Position numbers and translations under genes: made by a program
From: Nocardia crassostreae
GTDB lineage: Bacteria > Actinomycetota > Actinomycetes > Mycobacteriales > Mycobacteriaceae
Assembly: GCF_001613405.1 (NCBI RefSeq)
Contig: NZ_BDCH01000017.1
Span: 425,644-489,643, forward strand
Length of the DNA stretch: 64,000 nucleotides
Direction: 5' to 3'
Shown here: piece by piece, positions 41,696 through 51,720 of the stretch
Position numbering within the stretch: position 1 is the stretch's first letter
How the letters are laid out: each line of letters opens with the position of its first letter
The notes under the pieces: model-generated
Databases searched by the model: none
What the model was told of the DNA's origin: nothing
What the model saw: the letters and a program-made list of their open reading frames with translations, nothing else

Positions 41696-43129
41696 ATGTC
41701 CACCGCACACTCGGCGCCACCGTCCTCGCGACGGTGGATCGCCCTCTCCCTCATAGCCCTGGCCCAGTTCATGGTCATCATGGACACCTCGATCATCGGC
41801 GTGGCGCTGCCGGAAATGCAGCAGGCCCTGGGGTTCTCGCAGGAGAACCTGTCCTGGGTCTTCAACGCCTACGTGGTGGTCTTCGGCGGACTGCTGCTGC
41901 TGGGCGGCAAGCTGTCCGACATTCTCGGCGCGCGGCGCATCTTCCAGCTCGGCTGGGCCGTACTCGGCGCCGGATCACTGGTGGCGGGTATCGCCTCCAC
42001 CGCGACCGTCGAGCTCATCGGGCGCGGCGTCCAGGGCGCGGGCGCGGCGCTCATCGCCCCGTCGGCGCTGACGCTGCTCATGATGCTGTTCGGCGGTAAT
42101 CCGCGCGAGCTGACCAAGGCGTTCGCGGTCTACGGCGCGGCCGCGCCCGCGGGCGGCACGGCCGGTGTCTTCCTGGGCGGCGTCATTACCGAATACGCCT
42201 CGTGGCCTTGGGTTTTCTATATCAATATCCCGATCGCCCTACTGGCTCTGATCGCGGCTCCCGCCCTCGTGCCGGGCGGCGCGCTGGCCCCGCACGGCTC
42301 GGTCGACCTGCTCGGCGCGGCCACCGCCACCCTCGGCCTGGGCGCGGCCGTGTTCGCCGTGGTGCGGGCGCCGGAGACCGGCTGGTTCTCCGGCGAGACC
42401 TGGGGCGTCCTGGGCCTGGCCGCGCTGCTGCTGATCGCCTTCGTCGGCATTCAGATCCGCCGCAAGGATCCGCTCATGCCGCTGGCCATCTTCCGCTCCC
42501 CCAATCTGGGCGCGGCCAATCTGGCCCAGGTGCTGCTCGGCGCGGCGTGGGTGCCCATGTGGTTCTTCCTGAACCTCTACCTGCAGCAGGTGCTCGGCTA
42601 CTCCGCCTTCCCGTCCGGCGCGGCGCTGCTGCCCATGACCGCTCTCATCATGGTCGGGATGATCGCCCTGTCCCCGAAGTTGTTCGCCCGCTTCGGCGCT
42701 CGCACCATGATCATCGCCGGACTGCTGGTGCTGGCCGCCGGACTGGCCTGGCTGTCGTTCATCCGTCCCGACGGCAACTTCTGGATCGACGTGCTGCCCG
42801 GTTCGCTGGTCGCGGCGCTCGGCATGTCCCTGGCCTTCGTCCCGTCCCTGCAGACCGCCATCTCGTCCGCGCCGCCGGAGGAGGGCGGGCTGGCCTCGGG
42901 CATCGTGAACACCGGCTATCAGATCGGCTCCGCGCTCGGCCTGGCCGCCGTCACGGCCATCGCCTCCGCGGCGGGCGCCGAAAAGCTCGGTGACACAGCG
43001 GCTCTCACCGACGGCTTCGCCGCCGCCTTCGGATCGGCCGCCGTCATCGCGGTGCTGGCCGCCGCCGCGGCCGTGGCGACCTTCCGCCGCCCGGCCCGCA
43101 CCGCCGAGGAGGTGAGCGCCGCCGCGTGA
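41696..43129 (+). CDS. DHA2-family (EmrB/QacA-type) drug exporter
   Basis: The 477-residue protein has 14 hydrophobic segments. The first helix holds LAQFMVIMDTSIIGVALPEM (DHA2 motif D1), loop 2-3 has GGKLSDILGARRIF, and helix 5 has AVYGAAAPAGGTAGVFLGGVI (antiporter motif C). This family exports cationic drugs and other small molecules with protons. The ATG at 41696 has AAGGAG 8 bases upstream. Its promoter holds two palindromes, and a strong hairpin closes the gene. Confidence 0.88.
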   Translation: MSTAHSAPPSSRRWIALSLIALAQFMVIMDTSIIGVALPEMQQALGFSQENLSWVFNAYVVVFGGLLLLGGKLSDILGARRIFQLGWAVLGAGSLVAGIASTATVELIGRGVQGAGAALIAPSALTLLMMLFGGNPRELTKAFAVYGAAAPAGGTAGVFLGGVITEYASWPWVFYINIPIALLALIAAPALVPGGALAPHGSVDLLGAATATLGLGAAVFAVVRAPETGWFSGETWGVLGLAALLLIAFVGIQIRRKDPLMPLAIFRSPNLGAANLAQVLLGAAWVPMWFFLNLYLQQVLGYSAFPSGAALLPMTALIMVGMIALSPKLFARFGARTMIIAGLLVLAAGLAWLSFIRPDGNFWIDVLPGSLVAALGMSLAFVPSLQTAISSAPPEEGGLASGIVNTGYQIGSALGLAAVTAIASAAGAEKLGDTAALTDGFAAAFGSAAVIAVLAAAAAVATFRRPARTAEEVSAAA

Positions 43130-43143
43130 GCAGCAATTGTGAC

Positions 43144-43184
43144 GACCGGTTGCCGCGATCCCCAGCGGATCGGGGCAACCGGTC
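43144..43184 (+). terminator. Hairpin terminator after the DHA2 exporter
   Basis: The arms GACCGGTTGCC (43144-43154) and GGCAACCGGTC (43174-43184) pair perfectly and enclose an inner stem GATCC/GGATC. It starts 15 bases after the exporter stop. There is no T tract. Confidence 0.6.
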
Positions 43185-43234
43185 CATACTGGAAAGGTTG
43201 ACCGATCTCCACCCGAGTAGCCCTTGGGGGTTCG

Positions 43235-43843
43235 ATGGATGTGGGAATCTTCGGCGCGGGCCTCATCGGCCTGAGCCTGGCGGGACTGTTCGATCGGGCC
43301 GGGCACACCGTGCACATCGCCAGCCGCCACCTGGAGGCGTTGACGGCGACCCTGGCCGACAGGGGGCTGCGCCATACCCGGGCAGCGCCGGTGGACGAGG
43401 TCACCGATGCGGCGTCATTGCTGGTCGGCGCGGTGCAATGGAATCAACTCGCGGCGCTCGCCGCCGAATTGCCGCCGCTGGACGGCAAGATCTGGATCGA
43501 TCCGACCAATCCGTTCGCGCGCGACGCCTACGGGAACGTCACCGTCGTCGATACCGACAACCGGCCGACCAGTGCCATCGTCGCGGAGCTGGTGCCGAAG
43601 GCGCAGCTGGTCAAGGCCTTCAACAACTCCACCACGCCCATGTACCGCTCCGGTCCGCTCACCTCGCTGGGCCGCATCGTCGCCCCCATGGCCGGTGATC
43701 ATCCCGCGGCGCTGTGCCGGGTCGCGGACCTCGTCAAGACCACTGGATTCGTACCCGTCGTCATCGGCAATATCGACGACAGCGTGGTGCTGGAACCCGG
43801 CGGCGCGCTGCGGCAACTGAGCATTCCGCTGATCGCGCCGTAG
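43235..43843 (+). CDS. NADPH-dependent F420 reductase-like protein
   Basis: The 202-residue protein starts with a dinucleotide loop (MDVGIFGAGLIGLSLAGLFDRAGH) and continues TVHIASRHLEALTATLADRG, then WIDPTNPFARD and VKAFNNSTTPMY, the pattern of the small NADP oxidoreductases that include NADPH:F420 oxidoreductase (Fno). Binding of NADP is supported by Ser-Arg after beta-2 (ASRH). It may supply or recycle F420H2 for enzymes such as the LLM protein, though the F420 link is not shown by sequence alone. It is convergent with the methyltransferase gene. Confidence 0.7.
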   Translation: MDVGIFGAGLIGLSLAGLFDRAGHTVHIASRHLEALTATLADRGLRHTRAAPVDEVTDAASLLVGAVQWNQLAALAAELPPLDGKIWIDPTNPFARDAYGNVTVVDTDNRPTSAIVAELVPKAQLVKAFNNSTTPMYRSGPLTSLGRIVAPMAGDHPAALCRVADLVKTTGFVPVVIGNIDDSVVLEPGGALRQLSIPLIAP

Positions 43844-43866
43844 CTCCCGGTCCCCTGCGGGGGCGG

Positions 43867-44673
43867 TCAGTCCTTGCGGGCGAGCCCGCCGTAGGCGCCC
43901 GAATGCTCCGGATGCTCGCCGACATCGGCCGGATTCTCCGGCCGCCACAGCGGCAGCAGCACCAACCCGGGCTCGAGCACCGTCCAGTCCAGGAAGTACG
44001 CCGCGATCTCGTCGCGACCACGCAGCACGATCTCGGTGGAGGTGCGGCCGGACAGCTTCTGCGCGTCCAGCACCTCCTGCGGCTGACCGTCGGAGGTGGC
44101 ATGCGTGATAGCCACATGGCTGCCGGGCGCGCACGCCGCCAGCAGCCGCGCCACCGCGCCCGCCGGATCGGCCTCGTCCGGGACGAAATGCAGGACGCCG
44201 AGCAGCAGGACGGCTACCGGACGGGAGAAGTCCAGCAGCCGCGCCACCTCCGGCGCGTTCAGGATGGAATCCGGATCGGCCACATCGGCATGAATGATGG
44301 CGGCATTGTCGTTACCGGCCAGAATCGCCTGGCTGTGCGCGACCGCGACCGGATCGATGTCCACGTACACCACGCGGGCCTGCGGATTGCGGGCCTGCGC
44401 CACCTCGTGCACATTGCCGACCGTGGGAATGCCGGAGCCGAGGTCGAGGAACTGGTCGATGCCGACATCGGTCAGATGTCGCACACAGCGGCGCAGCAGA
44501 TCCCGGTTGGCGCGCATGGTCTCCGCGACATTCGGGGTGAACTTCTCGATCATGTGCGCCAATTCGCGATCGATCTCGAAATTGTGCATGCCGCCGACGA
44601 AGTAGTCGTACACTCGCGAGGCGCTGGGGCGATCCAGATCGATCCCCTCGGGAGCCCAACTCGGTCTGGTCAT
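43867..44673 (-). CDS. SAM-dependent methyltransferase, DUF574 (PF04672) type
   Basis: The 268-residue protein has PSASRVYDYFVGGMHNFEIDRELA at the N-terminus and LDLGSGIPTVGNVHEVAQ as the SAM loop, the signature of the DUF574 family that is abundant in actinobacteria. An acidic loop VVYVDIDPVAVAHSQ follows. Substrates are unknown for most members. It diverges from the PAS-GGDEF gene across 127 bp. Confidence 0.85.
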   Translation of the reverse strand: MTRPSWAPEGIDLDRPSASRVYDYFVGGMHNFEIDRELAHMIEKFTPNVAETMRANRDLLRRCVRHLTDVGIDQFLDLGSGIPTVGNVHEVAQARNPQARVVYVDIDPVAVAHSQAILAGNDNAAIIHADVADPDSILNAPEVARLLDFSRPVAVLLLGVLHFVPDEADPAGAVARLLAACAPGSHVAITHATSDGQPQEVLDAQKLSGRTSTEIVLRGRDEIAAYFLDWTVLEPGLVLLPLWRPENPADVGEHPEHSGAYGGLARKD

Positions 44674-44800
44674 CGGATCGCATCCCCTTCTGCAATCAAG
44701 CTACTTCACGGCCAATCATGAAGCGCCGCAATGGTATCGCAACCCGGGCGGGCGGTGCGGCGTTAGCGGCCGCAGACTGGTCGGGCTACCATCAACCCCC

Positions 44801-46180
44801 ATGGCGTCGGATCCCGGGGGTGGGCCGAAGCAGGGTGGCCCGCACGCCGGCTTGGTCGAACAGTGGGCAGCCGCGCTCGACAGCGGAGTCCGCGACCACG
44901 TCGTGCCCATGAGCCGCGCCGAGGCCTTCGCCCTGCTCACCAGGCTCGCCAATGATTTCGCGACGGCGGCGCGGGGCGATTCGGCGGCCGATCGGGTGGC
45001 CGAACTCGGCTCGGAACTGGCGCGTGCGCATTTCGTCGGCAATGAGGTGCTGGGCCGCAGCGTCGCCGTTCTCGATGCCTACTTCACCCGCGATGGAATA
45101 CCGACCGACCGGATCGCAGAACTGCTGGGCGTGTTCACAACCGGGTACATCCGCGCCTTCCGGACCTGGCTGCTGGCCGAACAGGAAAGCGTGCGAACCG
45201 CCGAGATCACCGCGCGCATGCGGGTCCAGGAACAGCTGCGCGCCAGCGAGGCCCGATTCCGAGCGGTGTTCGCACAGGCCGGAATTGGGACCGGATTGTC
45301 CGATATGACCGGACGCATCATCGAGGTGAACGCCGCCTTCGCGGAGATGCTCGACTATACACCGGCTGAGATGTGTGCGCTGTCGGTCACCGAACTCTCC
45401 CATCCCGAGGACGATCCGGGCATGTGGCCGCTGTACGCGGCGGTGCTGCGCGGCGATGTCGACAATGTCCAGCTGGAGAAGGCGTATCCGCATCGCGACG
45501 GGCGCACGGTGTGGACGAATATCAATGTCTCGCTCATCCGCGACGACCACGGGGAGCCGCGGTACACGCTGATCCTGGTGGAGGACATCTCCGAACGGCG
45601 CGCACTGCGCGAACGCCTGCACTACCGCGCCCATCACGATCAGCTGACCGGGCTGGCCAATCGCTCCCGCTTCTTCGACGCCCTGACCGCCGCCTTCGCC
45701 GAACCGGGCGCCCGCATCGGGCTCTGCTATGTGGATCTGGATCGGTTCAAGGCCGTGAACGACACCTTCGGCCACGCCATCGGCGACGAACTACTGGTCC
45801 AGGCCGCCGCCCGGCTGGATGCCTGCACCACCCCGGACCAGCTGGTCGCCCTGGTGGGCGGCGATGAATTCGTCATTCTGGTCCCGCATTCCGAGGCCGA
45901 TATCGATCCGCTCGCGCAGTGCGTGCGCCGCACCTTCGCCCGGCCGTTCGAGGTGCACGGGCACCGGCTCACCGTCACCGCCAGCGTCGGCGTCGCGGTG
46001 GAGTTCGCGGCCCACACCACCGCCGACGATCTGCTGCAGGCCGCGGACTACAGCATGTACTGGGCCAAGGCGGCCAATCGCGGTCCGGTGCGCCCGCTCT
46101 CGGTCGCGCGGCACGCCCCGGGCCGGGATGTCCGCCATGCCGACGGGGGCGTCGTGCCCGCCAAGAGCACGCCGGAGTAG
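44801..46180 (+). CDS. PAS domain-containing diguanylate cyclase
   Basis: In order, the 459 residues contain a helical N-terminal region (1-135), a PAS domain (ASEARFRAVFAQAGIGTGLS to LILVEDISER) and a GGDEF domain with DQLTGLANRSRFFDAL, VDLDRFKAVNDTFGHAIGD and the intact signature VGGDEF. It should make cyclic di-GMP in response to a signal on the PAS or N-terminal part. The RxxD inhibitory site five residues before GGDEF is not present (TTPD instead), so product inhibition may be absent. No EAL domain follows. The protein has no membrane helix. Confidence 0.85.
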   Translation: MASDPGGGPKQGGPHAGLVEQWAAALDSGVRDHVVPMSRAEAFALLTRLANDFATAARGDSAADRVAELGSELARAHFVGNEVLGRSVAVLDAYFTRDGIPTDRIAELLGVFTTGYIRAFRTWLLAEQESVRTAEITARMRVQEQLRASEARFRAVFAQAGIGTGLSDMTGRIIEVNAAFAEMLDYTPAEMCALSVTELSHPEDDPGMWPLYAAVLRGDVDNVQLEKAYPHRDGRTVWTNINVSLIRDDHGEPRYTLILVEDISERRALRERLHYRAHHDQLTGLANRSRFFDALTAAFAEPGARIGLCYVDLDRFKAVNDTFGHAIGDELLVQAAARLDACTTPDQLVALVGGDEFVILVPHSEADIDPLAQCVRRTFARPFEVHGHRLTVTASVGVAVEFAAHTTADDLLQAADYSMYWAKAANRGPVRPLSVARHAPGRDVRHADGGVVPAKSTPE

Positions 46181-46195
46181 TGGCGCGAACGGGCC

Positions 46196-47098
46196 TCACA
46201 GCGCGCGCAACTGCGCCAGCACCTCGAATGCGACTTCGGCGGAATCCGAGAGCGCGGTGATCTCCAGCGCGGTCGCCTCGCGCAAGGCGGGATCCTGGAG
46301 CGCGAGACCATTGCCGAAGATCACCACATTCGCGCCGAGGTCCGCGGCAATGAGCAGTTGCCGGGTGGCCACACCCCTGCCGACCAGCAGATCCAGGCCC
46401 TCGCCGAGGAAGTAGAAGCGCCACAGCGGCCCCAGATCCGCGTCGTAGACCCGTTTGGTGCGATCGACGATCACCTCGCCCGCGCCCGCGATGGCAGCGA
46501 CGATCGTGAAGTAGTCGGGCGCATTGTGTGGTTTCGTGCCGATGGCGGCGATCGAATAGGCCAGATCCACGGTCAGGTGCGCGTTGTAGCCCGACATGGC
46601 CACCCGCGCCCCCGACAGCTCGCACCGGGCGGCCAGCGCGAAGTACCGCGCCCAGTGCGATTCGACCGCGCCGCCGGTGAATTCGGCATGCAGATTGTCC
46701 AGGTAGCGGCGCAGCAACTCGAAGCTGATGGCATGCGCGAACTCCCGGTCCGCGAAGGCGAGCGGATCGCGCTGCAAGGGCATGACCGCCACCTCCTCGA
46801 CGCCGTCGAGCCCGATGCCGAACAGCCCGCGCCGGTCGCGGTGCTCGGCCAGGATGCGGGTGATCCGCTGGTTACGCTGCACCGCGAGCTCCAGCCGCGC
46901 CAGGGAGTTGCCCGGCAGGTCGGAGGTATCCGACAGACGGGCTATGGTGGCAATCTCGTCGGAGGACAGCGGCGTCCCGCAGACGGCAGGCGCGGGCGGC
47001 TGTCCGGACAGGGACGCTGCTCGCGGAGCGGGTGCGGAAAGTGCCAGTAGCGCAGCGCCGACCACAAGGAGGAGCCCGGTCCGGGTGGGAGTCCACAC
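46196..47098 (-). CDS. Secreted protein, DUF5995-like
   Basis: The 300-residue protein has a signal peptide (MWTPTRTGLLLVVGAALLAL, then APAPRAAS). The mature part has SFELLRRYLDNLHAEF, SHWARYFALAARCELSGARV and MSGYNAHLTVDLAYSIAAIG, which recalls DUF5995 proteins, where a similar N-A-H-I/L-x-x-D-L segment is conserved. The function is unknown. It is convergent with the diguanylate cyclase gene and divergent from the STAS gene. The family name is tentative; the export prediction is firmer. Confidence 0.6.
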   Translation of the reverse strand: MWTPTRTGLLLVVGAALLALSAPAPRAASLSGQPPAPAVCGTPLSSDEIATIARLSDTSDLPGNSLARLELAVQRNQRITRILAEHRDRRGLFGIGLDGVEEVAVMPLQRDPLAFADREFAHAISFELLRRYLDNLHAEFTGGAVESHWARYFALAARCELSGARVAMSGYNAHLTVDLAYSIAAIGTKPHNAPDYFTIVAAIAGAGEVIVDRTKRVYDADLGPLWRFYFLGEGLDLLVGRGVATRQLLIAADLGANVVIFGNGLALQDPALREATALEITALSDSAEVAFEVLAQLRAL

Positions 47099-47273
47099 GG
47101 CCAGAAAGTGTACGGACCGGTCGGATAATCAGGAGATTACCGACATCTCGTGTCAGGGAGCCTTGACGAGAAATCGTTCATAACTCCGCAACGGTGCGAA
47201 TAGGCTCGGCTGGCTCATGGCACATTCGCGTCAGCGCAACAGCAAACATCCGGCGGTAGCGTCTTGGAGAACC

Positions 47274-48161
47274 ATGACATCGCGTGCAAGCCATATCGAC
47301 AACTCCCTGCTGGTGGACAGACCGGGCGAACCCCTGCTGTCCGAACTGGTCGAGCATCTGCGCCAGAACCGCACCCAACTGCGGCAGGAATGGGCGCGTC
47401 GCATTACCGATGCCCAATTGCTCACCGCCATGACCCCGGACGAGATCTTCTCCGAGGCCACCTCGGTCTACGACAACTACGTCGACGCGCTGGAGACCGG
47501 TAGCGTCGAAGCCCTGCAGAACTACGCCCGCGATCTGTCCGAACGCATCATTCCGCGCGGCGTCGAGACCGACGAGGTGCTCGGGATCGTGCTGCTGCTG
47601 CGAGATGTGCTGGCGCGCTCGCTGTTCGAGAAGTATCAGACCGACTTCGAACTGCTCAATCTCGTGCTCGACGCGTACGAGCCCGCGGCCAACCGCATCG
47701 CCAATACCGTCGGCGTCTCCTTCGTGGAGGAGCGCGAGCGCATCATCCGCCAGCAGCAGGAGGCCATTCGCGAGCTCTCCACCCCGGTGCTGCAGGTGCG
47801 CGAGCAATTGCTCATCCTGCCCATCATCGGCGTGCTGGACTCGCAGCGGGCCCGGCAGCTGACCGAACAGCTGCTGCGCGCCATTCGCGGCAATCGCGCC
47901 AAGGTGGTCGTCATCGATATCACCGGTGTGCCGACCATCGACTCCACGGTGGCCAATCACCTGGTGCAGACGGTGGACGCCTCCGGGCTGATGGGCGCCA
48001 GCGTCATCATTACCGGGCTGTCCTCGGAGATCGCGCTCACCCTTGTGGCGATCGGCCTGGATCTGTCCAAGATGAACGCGGTCGGCGACCTGCAGGGCGG
48101 TATCGAAGAGGCCGAACGACTGCTCGGCTACGAGGTCAGCCGTACCGCCGACACCATGTGA
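47274..48161 (+). CDS. RsbR-like STAS domain stress protein
   Basis: The 295-residue protein has an N-terminal globin-like helical domain and a C-terminal STAS domain that starts REQLLILPIIGVLDSQRARQ and includes VVVIDITGVPTIDSTVANHL and GLSSEIALTLVAIG. This is the layout of RsbR proteins of the stressosome, which regulate sigma-B-type partners by Thr phosphorylation. Thr and Ser residues in DITGVPTIDST are likely phosphorylation sites. No rsbS or rsbT gene is adjacent, so partners must be elsewhere. The ATG at 47274 follows GGAG; an ATG at 47217 is possible. Confidence 0.82.
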   Translation: MTSRASHIDNSLLVDRPGEPLLSELVEHLRQNRTQLRQEWARRITDAQLLTAMTPDEIFSEATSVYDNYVDALETGSVEALQNYARDLSERIIPRGVETDEVLGIVLLLRDVLARSLFEKYQTDFELLNLVLDAYEPAANRIANTVGVSFVEERERIIRQQQEAIRELSTPVLQVREQLLILPIIGVLDSQRARQLTEQLLRAIRGNRAKVVVIDITGVPTIDSTVANHLVQTVDASGLMGASVIITGLSSEIALTLVAIGLDLSKMNAVGDLQGGIEEAERLLGYEVSRTADTM

Positions 48162-48188
48162 GAGTGCTTCGGCGGCACGGCTTTCCGG

Positions 48189-50063
48189 CTATTCCGCTTC
48201 GTCCGGGAAGGCCTGCTGGCGGTGGCCGCCGCGCAGGGTGCCCTCGACGTAGGCGGCCTTGCAGGCCCGCCGCGCGATCTTGCCGCTGGACGTCCGCGGA
48301 ATCGAGCCCGCGGGCACCAGCAACAGATCCCGGACGGTCACGCCGTGCCGCTTGGCAATGGCGGCGCGCACCGTCTCGGTGATCGGCTCGGGATCGAGTT
48401 TCGCTGCGCCCGTACCGCGTTCGGCCACTATCACCAGTTGCTCGGTGCCGGTGTCGATGCCGCGGTCGAAGACGTCGGCGGGCATCTCGTCGGACGAAAC
48501 CGAGAAGGCCGCAACGAATCCCGGCCGCAATGCGGTGCTGGACTCCTGCGCGCTGTATTCCAGATCCTGCGGATAGTGGTTGCGGCCGTCCACGATCACC
48601 AGATCCTTGACGCGGCCGGTGATGTAGAGCTCACCGTCGAGGTAGGCGCCGAAATCACCGGTGCGCATCCAGTTCGCGTCCGGCTCGGCGCCTTCCGCGT
48701 GACTGTGCGGCTGCCGCGCGGTGAGCTTGTTGTGGAAGGTCGCCTCGGATTCCTCGGGGCGGCCCCAGTAGCCGATGCCCATGTTCTGCCCGTGCAGCCA
48801 GATCTCGCCGACCTCGCCCTCGGGCCGTTCGGCGCCGGTCTCGGGATCGACGATCACGGCCCACTGCGAGAGCGCGACGTAGCCGCAGGACACCTGTGCC
48901 ACAGCGTTTTCCGCATCCGGGTTCACCTCGGTCATGCGCCCGGCATTGAGTTCGCCGCGGTCGACGTAGACCACCCGCGCCTCGTCGTCGCGCCGGGTGG
49001 CCGAGACGAACAGCGTGGCCTCCGCCATGCCGTAGCACGGCTTGATGGCGGTCTTGGGCAGGCCGTAGGGCTCGAAGGCCTCGTTGAACTTCTTCATCGA
49101 GGTCACCGAGACCGGCTCGCTGCCGTTGATCAGGCCGATGACGCGGGACAGATCCAGTTCCTCGCCGGGCTTGGGCTTACCCCGGACCGCCGCGTGCTCG
49201 AAGGCGAAATTCGGTGCGGCCGCGTAGATCTCGGCGCCGTCCTCCTGCGCCGCCAGCTCCTTGATCCAGCGGTACGGGCGGCGCACGAAGGCGCTGGGCG
49301 ACATGACGGTGATGAACTTGCCGCCCAATGTCGGCAGGATGACCGTCAGCAGGCCCATATCGTGGAACATGGGCAGCCAGGTGACCCCGCGCGCCTTCTC
49401 GTTGATGCCGATGGCGCTGATCATCTGGAACAGATTGGTGCCCACGGCCCGGTGGGTGATCTCCACGCCCGCCGGGGTGCGGGTGGAGCCCGAGGTGTAC
49501 TGCAGGTACGCCACGCTGTCGATATTGATCTCCGGGCGCACCCAGGTCGCGCCCACGCTGTCCGGGATCATCTCCACGGCGATGATGCGCGGCCGCTGCG
49601 GAGCGGGCAGCTCCCGGAACAGCTCGCGCACCCCGGCCGCGGCCGATCCCACCGTGAGAATGGCCGCGGGCTGACAGTCGTCGAGCACCGCGTGCAGGCG
49701 GTCGGAGTGCCCGTGCTCGTCCGGTTCGAACAGCGGCACGGCGATATTGCCCGCGTACACCGCCCCGTACATGGCGACGATGTACTCCAGCCCCTGCGGA
49801 CAGAGGATGGCCACCCGGTCGCCGGGCTGCGTGACCTGCTGCAACCGGGCGGCCACCGCGCGCAGCCGGACGCCGAACTGATTCCAGGTGAGTTCGAAGT
49901 ACTCACCGTCGCGTTCGCGCGAATAGTCGACGTAGCGGTAGGCGAGTTCGTCGCCACACTCCGCGGTGTGATGGTCGACCAGGTCGATCATCGTCTTGTT
50001 GTCGGGGAGCGAGATGTTGCCGTGCTCGTCCAGAAAGTCATCGAAAGTGGTCTCGCCGATCAT
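48189..50063 (-). CDS. FadD32-like fatty acyl-AMP ligase
   Basis: The 624-residue adenylating enzyme has VAYLQYTSGSTRTPAGVEITH, WLPMFHDMGLLTVIL, SYGMAEA-type A5 (CYGMAEATLFVSATR) and MRTGDFGAYLDGELYITGRV, followed by KDLVIVDGRNHYPQDLEYSAQE. These match FadD32, which makes meromycoloyl-AMP and loads Pks13 in mycolic acid synthesis. Pks13 and the acyl-CoA carboxylase gene are not adjacent, so this may be a paralogue that serves another lipid. The KasA-like gene lies upstream on the same strand, 120 bp away. Confidence 0.82.
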   Translation of the reverse strand: MIGETTFDDFLDEHGNISLPDNKTMIDLVDHHTAECGDELAYRYVDYSRERDGEYFELTWNQFGVRLRAVAARLQQVTQPGDRVAILCPQGLEYIVAMYGAVYAGNIAVPLFEPDEHGHSDRLHAVLDDCQPAAILTVGSAAAGVRELFRELPAPQRPRIIAVEMIPDSVGATWVRPEINIDSVAYLQYTSGSTRTPAGVEITHRAVGTNLFQMISAIGINEKARGVTWLPMFHDMGLLTVILPTLGGKFITVMSPSAFVRRPYRWIKELAAQEDGAEIYAAAPNFAFEHAAVRGKPKPGEELDLSRVIGLINGSEPVSVTSMKKFNEAFEPYGLPKTAIKPCYGMAEATLFVSATRRDDEARVVYVDRGELNAGRMTEVNPDAENAVAQVSCGYVALSQWAVIVDPETGAERPEGEVGEIWLHGQNMGIGYWGRPEESEATFHNKLTARQPHSHAEGAEPDANWMRTGDFGAYLDGELYITGRVKDLVIVDGRNHYPQDLEYSAQESSTALRPGFVAAFSVSSDEMPADVFDRGIDTGTEQLVIVAERGTGAAKLDPEPITETVRAAIAKRHGVTVRDLLLVPAGSIPRTSSGKIARRACKAAYVEGTLRGGHRQQAFPDEAE

Positions 50064-50183
50064 TCCCTATCCTTTTTCAACTCACAGCCATGACTGCGCA
50101 GTGGCACCGAACAAAGATCGACACAGGAGCCCGGGAATTAGCTGGGGCTGAGGAAGACTAGCAGGTGTGACGATCCCGGACAC

Positions 50184-51428
50184 TCAGTACCGACCGAAGG
50201 CGAGTGCGACATTGTGCCCGCCGAAGCCGAAGGAGTTGTTCAGGGCGTAGTCGTAGTTCCCGGGCCGGGCCTGTCCCTTCACCACGTCGAGGTCGATTTC
50301 GGGGTCCTGATTGTCCAAATTCAGCGTGGGCGGGATGATTCCGTCGCGCACCGCCAGGACGGTGAGCACCGATTCCAGCGCACCCACCGCGCCGATGGAG
50401 TGGCCCAGCGCCGACTTGGGCGCATACACCGCAGCGTGATTGCCCACCGCTTGCTGAATGGCATTGGCCTCCGCCGTATCACCGATGGGGGTGGCGGTGG
50501 CGTGCGCATTGATATGTGTGACATCGGATTTGGAGATTCCGGCGTTCTCCATGGCGCGGGTCATGGCGCGCGCGGCGCCGGTGCCCTCCGGATCCGGGGC
50601 GACGAGATGGAAACCGTCGGAGGTGATCCCCGCGCCCATGATGCGCGCGTGGATGGTGGCGCCGCGCGCCTTGGCGTGCTCCTCGGTCTCGATGACCATG
50701 AGTGCTCCGGCCTCGCCGAAGACGAAGCCGTCTCGGTCCCGGTCGAAGGGGCGGGAGGCGGCCTTGGGATCGTCGTTGCGGGTGCTCATGGCGCGCATCA
50801 TGGAGAATCCGGCGATCGGCAGCACGTGGATGCCGCCCTCGACGCCGCCGGTGACGACCATGTCGGCATCGCCCATGACGATCATCTGCCAGGCATTGGC
50901 AATGGCCTCGGAACCGGATGAACAGGCCGAAACCGGCGTTCGCACACCGGCGCCCGCCCGCAGTTCGGTGCCGACCACGGCGGCCGCGCCATTGGGCATG
51001 ACGGTCTGCACGGTCAGCGGCGAGACCTTGCGGTAGCCGCCGGTCTCGAGCTTGTCGCGCGCCACGATCAGGCATTCCGCGCCGCCGAGGCCGGTGCCGA
51101 TGGCGACGCCCAGGCGGTCGCGGTCCACCTCCGGATTCCCGGCGTTCTTCCAGACCTCACGGCCCAGCACCAGCGCCATCTGCTCGATGTAGGACAGGCG
51201 GCGCAGCTCGGCGGGGCTGACCTGGTCGCGCGGGGAGACCTTGAGGTGGCCGCCGATGCGCACGGGCAGTTCGAAATCCTGGACCCAGCTGTCCTCGAGG
51301 ACGTCGATCCCGCTCTCGCCGTTGAGTAGGCCCTTCCAGGTCGAGTCGACGTCTCCCGAGATAGAGGTGGTGGTCGCCAGGGATGTGACGACGACGTCGG
51401 GGAACTTGCGGCGGTTGGGCGTCTGCAT
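50184..51428 (-). CDS. KasA/KasB-like beta-ketoacyl-ACP synthase
   Basis: The 414-residue enzyme has the Cys-His-His triad of elongating ketosynthases: PVSACSSGSEAIANAW, INAHATATPIGD and KSALGHSIGAVGALES. Long stretches (AFSMMRAMSTRND-like SMMRAMSTRNDDPKAASRPF, FGFGGHNVALAFGRY) agree with mycobacterial KasA, which elongates acyl chains on AcpM. The usual NAHGTATP reads NAHATATP, a Gly-to-Ala change next to the catalytic His. It diverges from the DesA-like gene. In the type II fatty acid synthase it should extend long acyl-ACPs. Confidence 0.85.
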   Translation of the reverse strand: MQTPNRRKFPDVVVTSLATTTSISGDVDSTWKGLLNGESGIDVLEDSWVQDFELPVRIGGHLKVSPRDQVSPAELRRLSYIEQMALVLGREVWKNAGNPEVDRDRLGVAIGTGLGGAECLIVARDKLETGGYRKVSPLTVQTVMPNGAAAVVGTELRAGAGVRTPVSACSSGSEAIANAWQMIVMGDADMVVTGGVEGGIHVLPIAGFSMMRAMSTRNDDPKAASRPFDRDRDGFVFGEAGALMVIETEEHAKARGATIHARIMGAGITSDGFHLVAPDPEGTGAARAMTRAMENAGISKSDVTHINAHATATPIGDTAEANAIQQAVGNHAAVYAPKSALGHSIGAVGALESVLTVLAVRDGIIPPTLNLDNQDPEIDLDVVKGQARPGNYDYALNNSFGFGGHNVALAFGRY

Positions 51429-51720
51429 GATCGTTCACTCTCCGTAGCAATGCTGCGGCGAACCTGATTTCGATCCGCGTGGCTGTCAAGGACTGTTTTG
51501 CAACTCGCGAACGCTCCCGGCCGCGAACACTGCGGCGGGTGTTGAAGCCAATCTCCGGCGAACTGGGCTAGATTATCCGAGGCTAAGCCGACCAGTCTCG
51601 TTGTTCGACACGCGGGACCCTGAAACCGTTCCAGATGGTCCTTTTCGCCCACGGCGGCAATCGCCGGATCTTTCACCATCATTCCGCAGCGCCGAGCCAT
51701 TTCGAGGGAGGCACACGAAC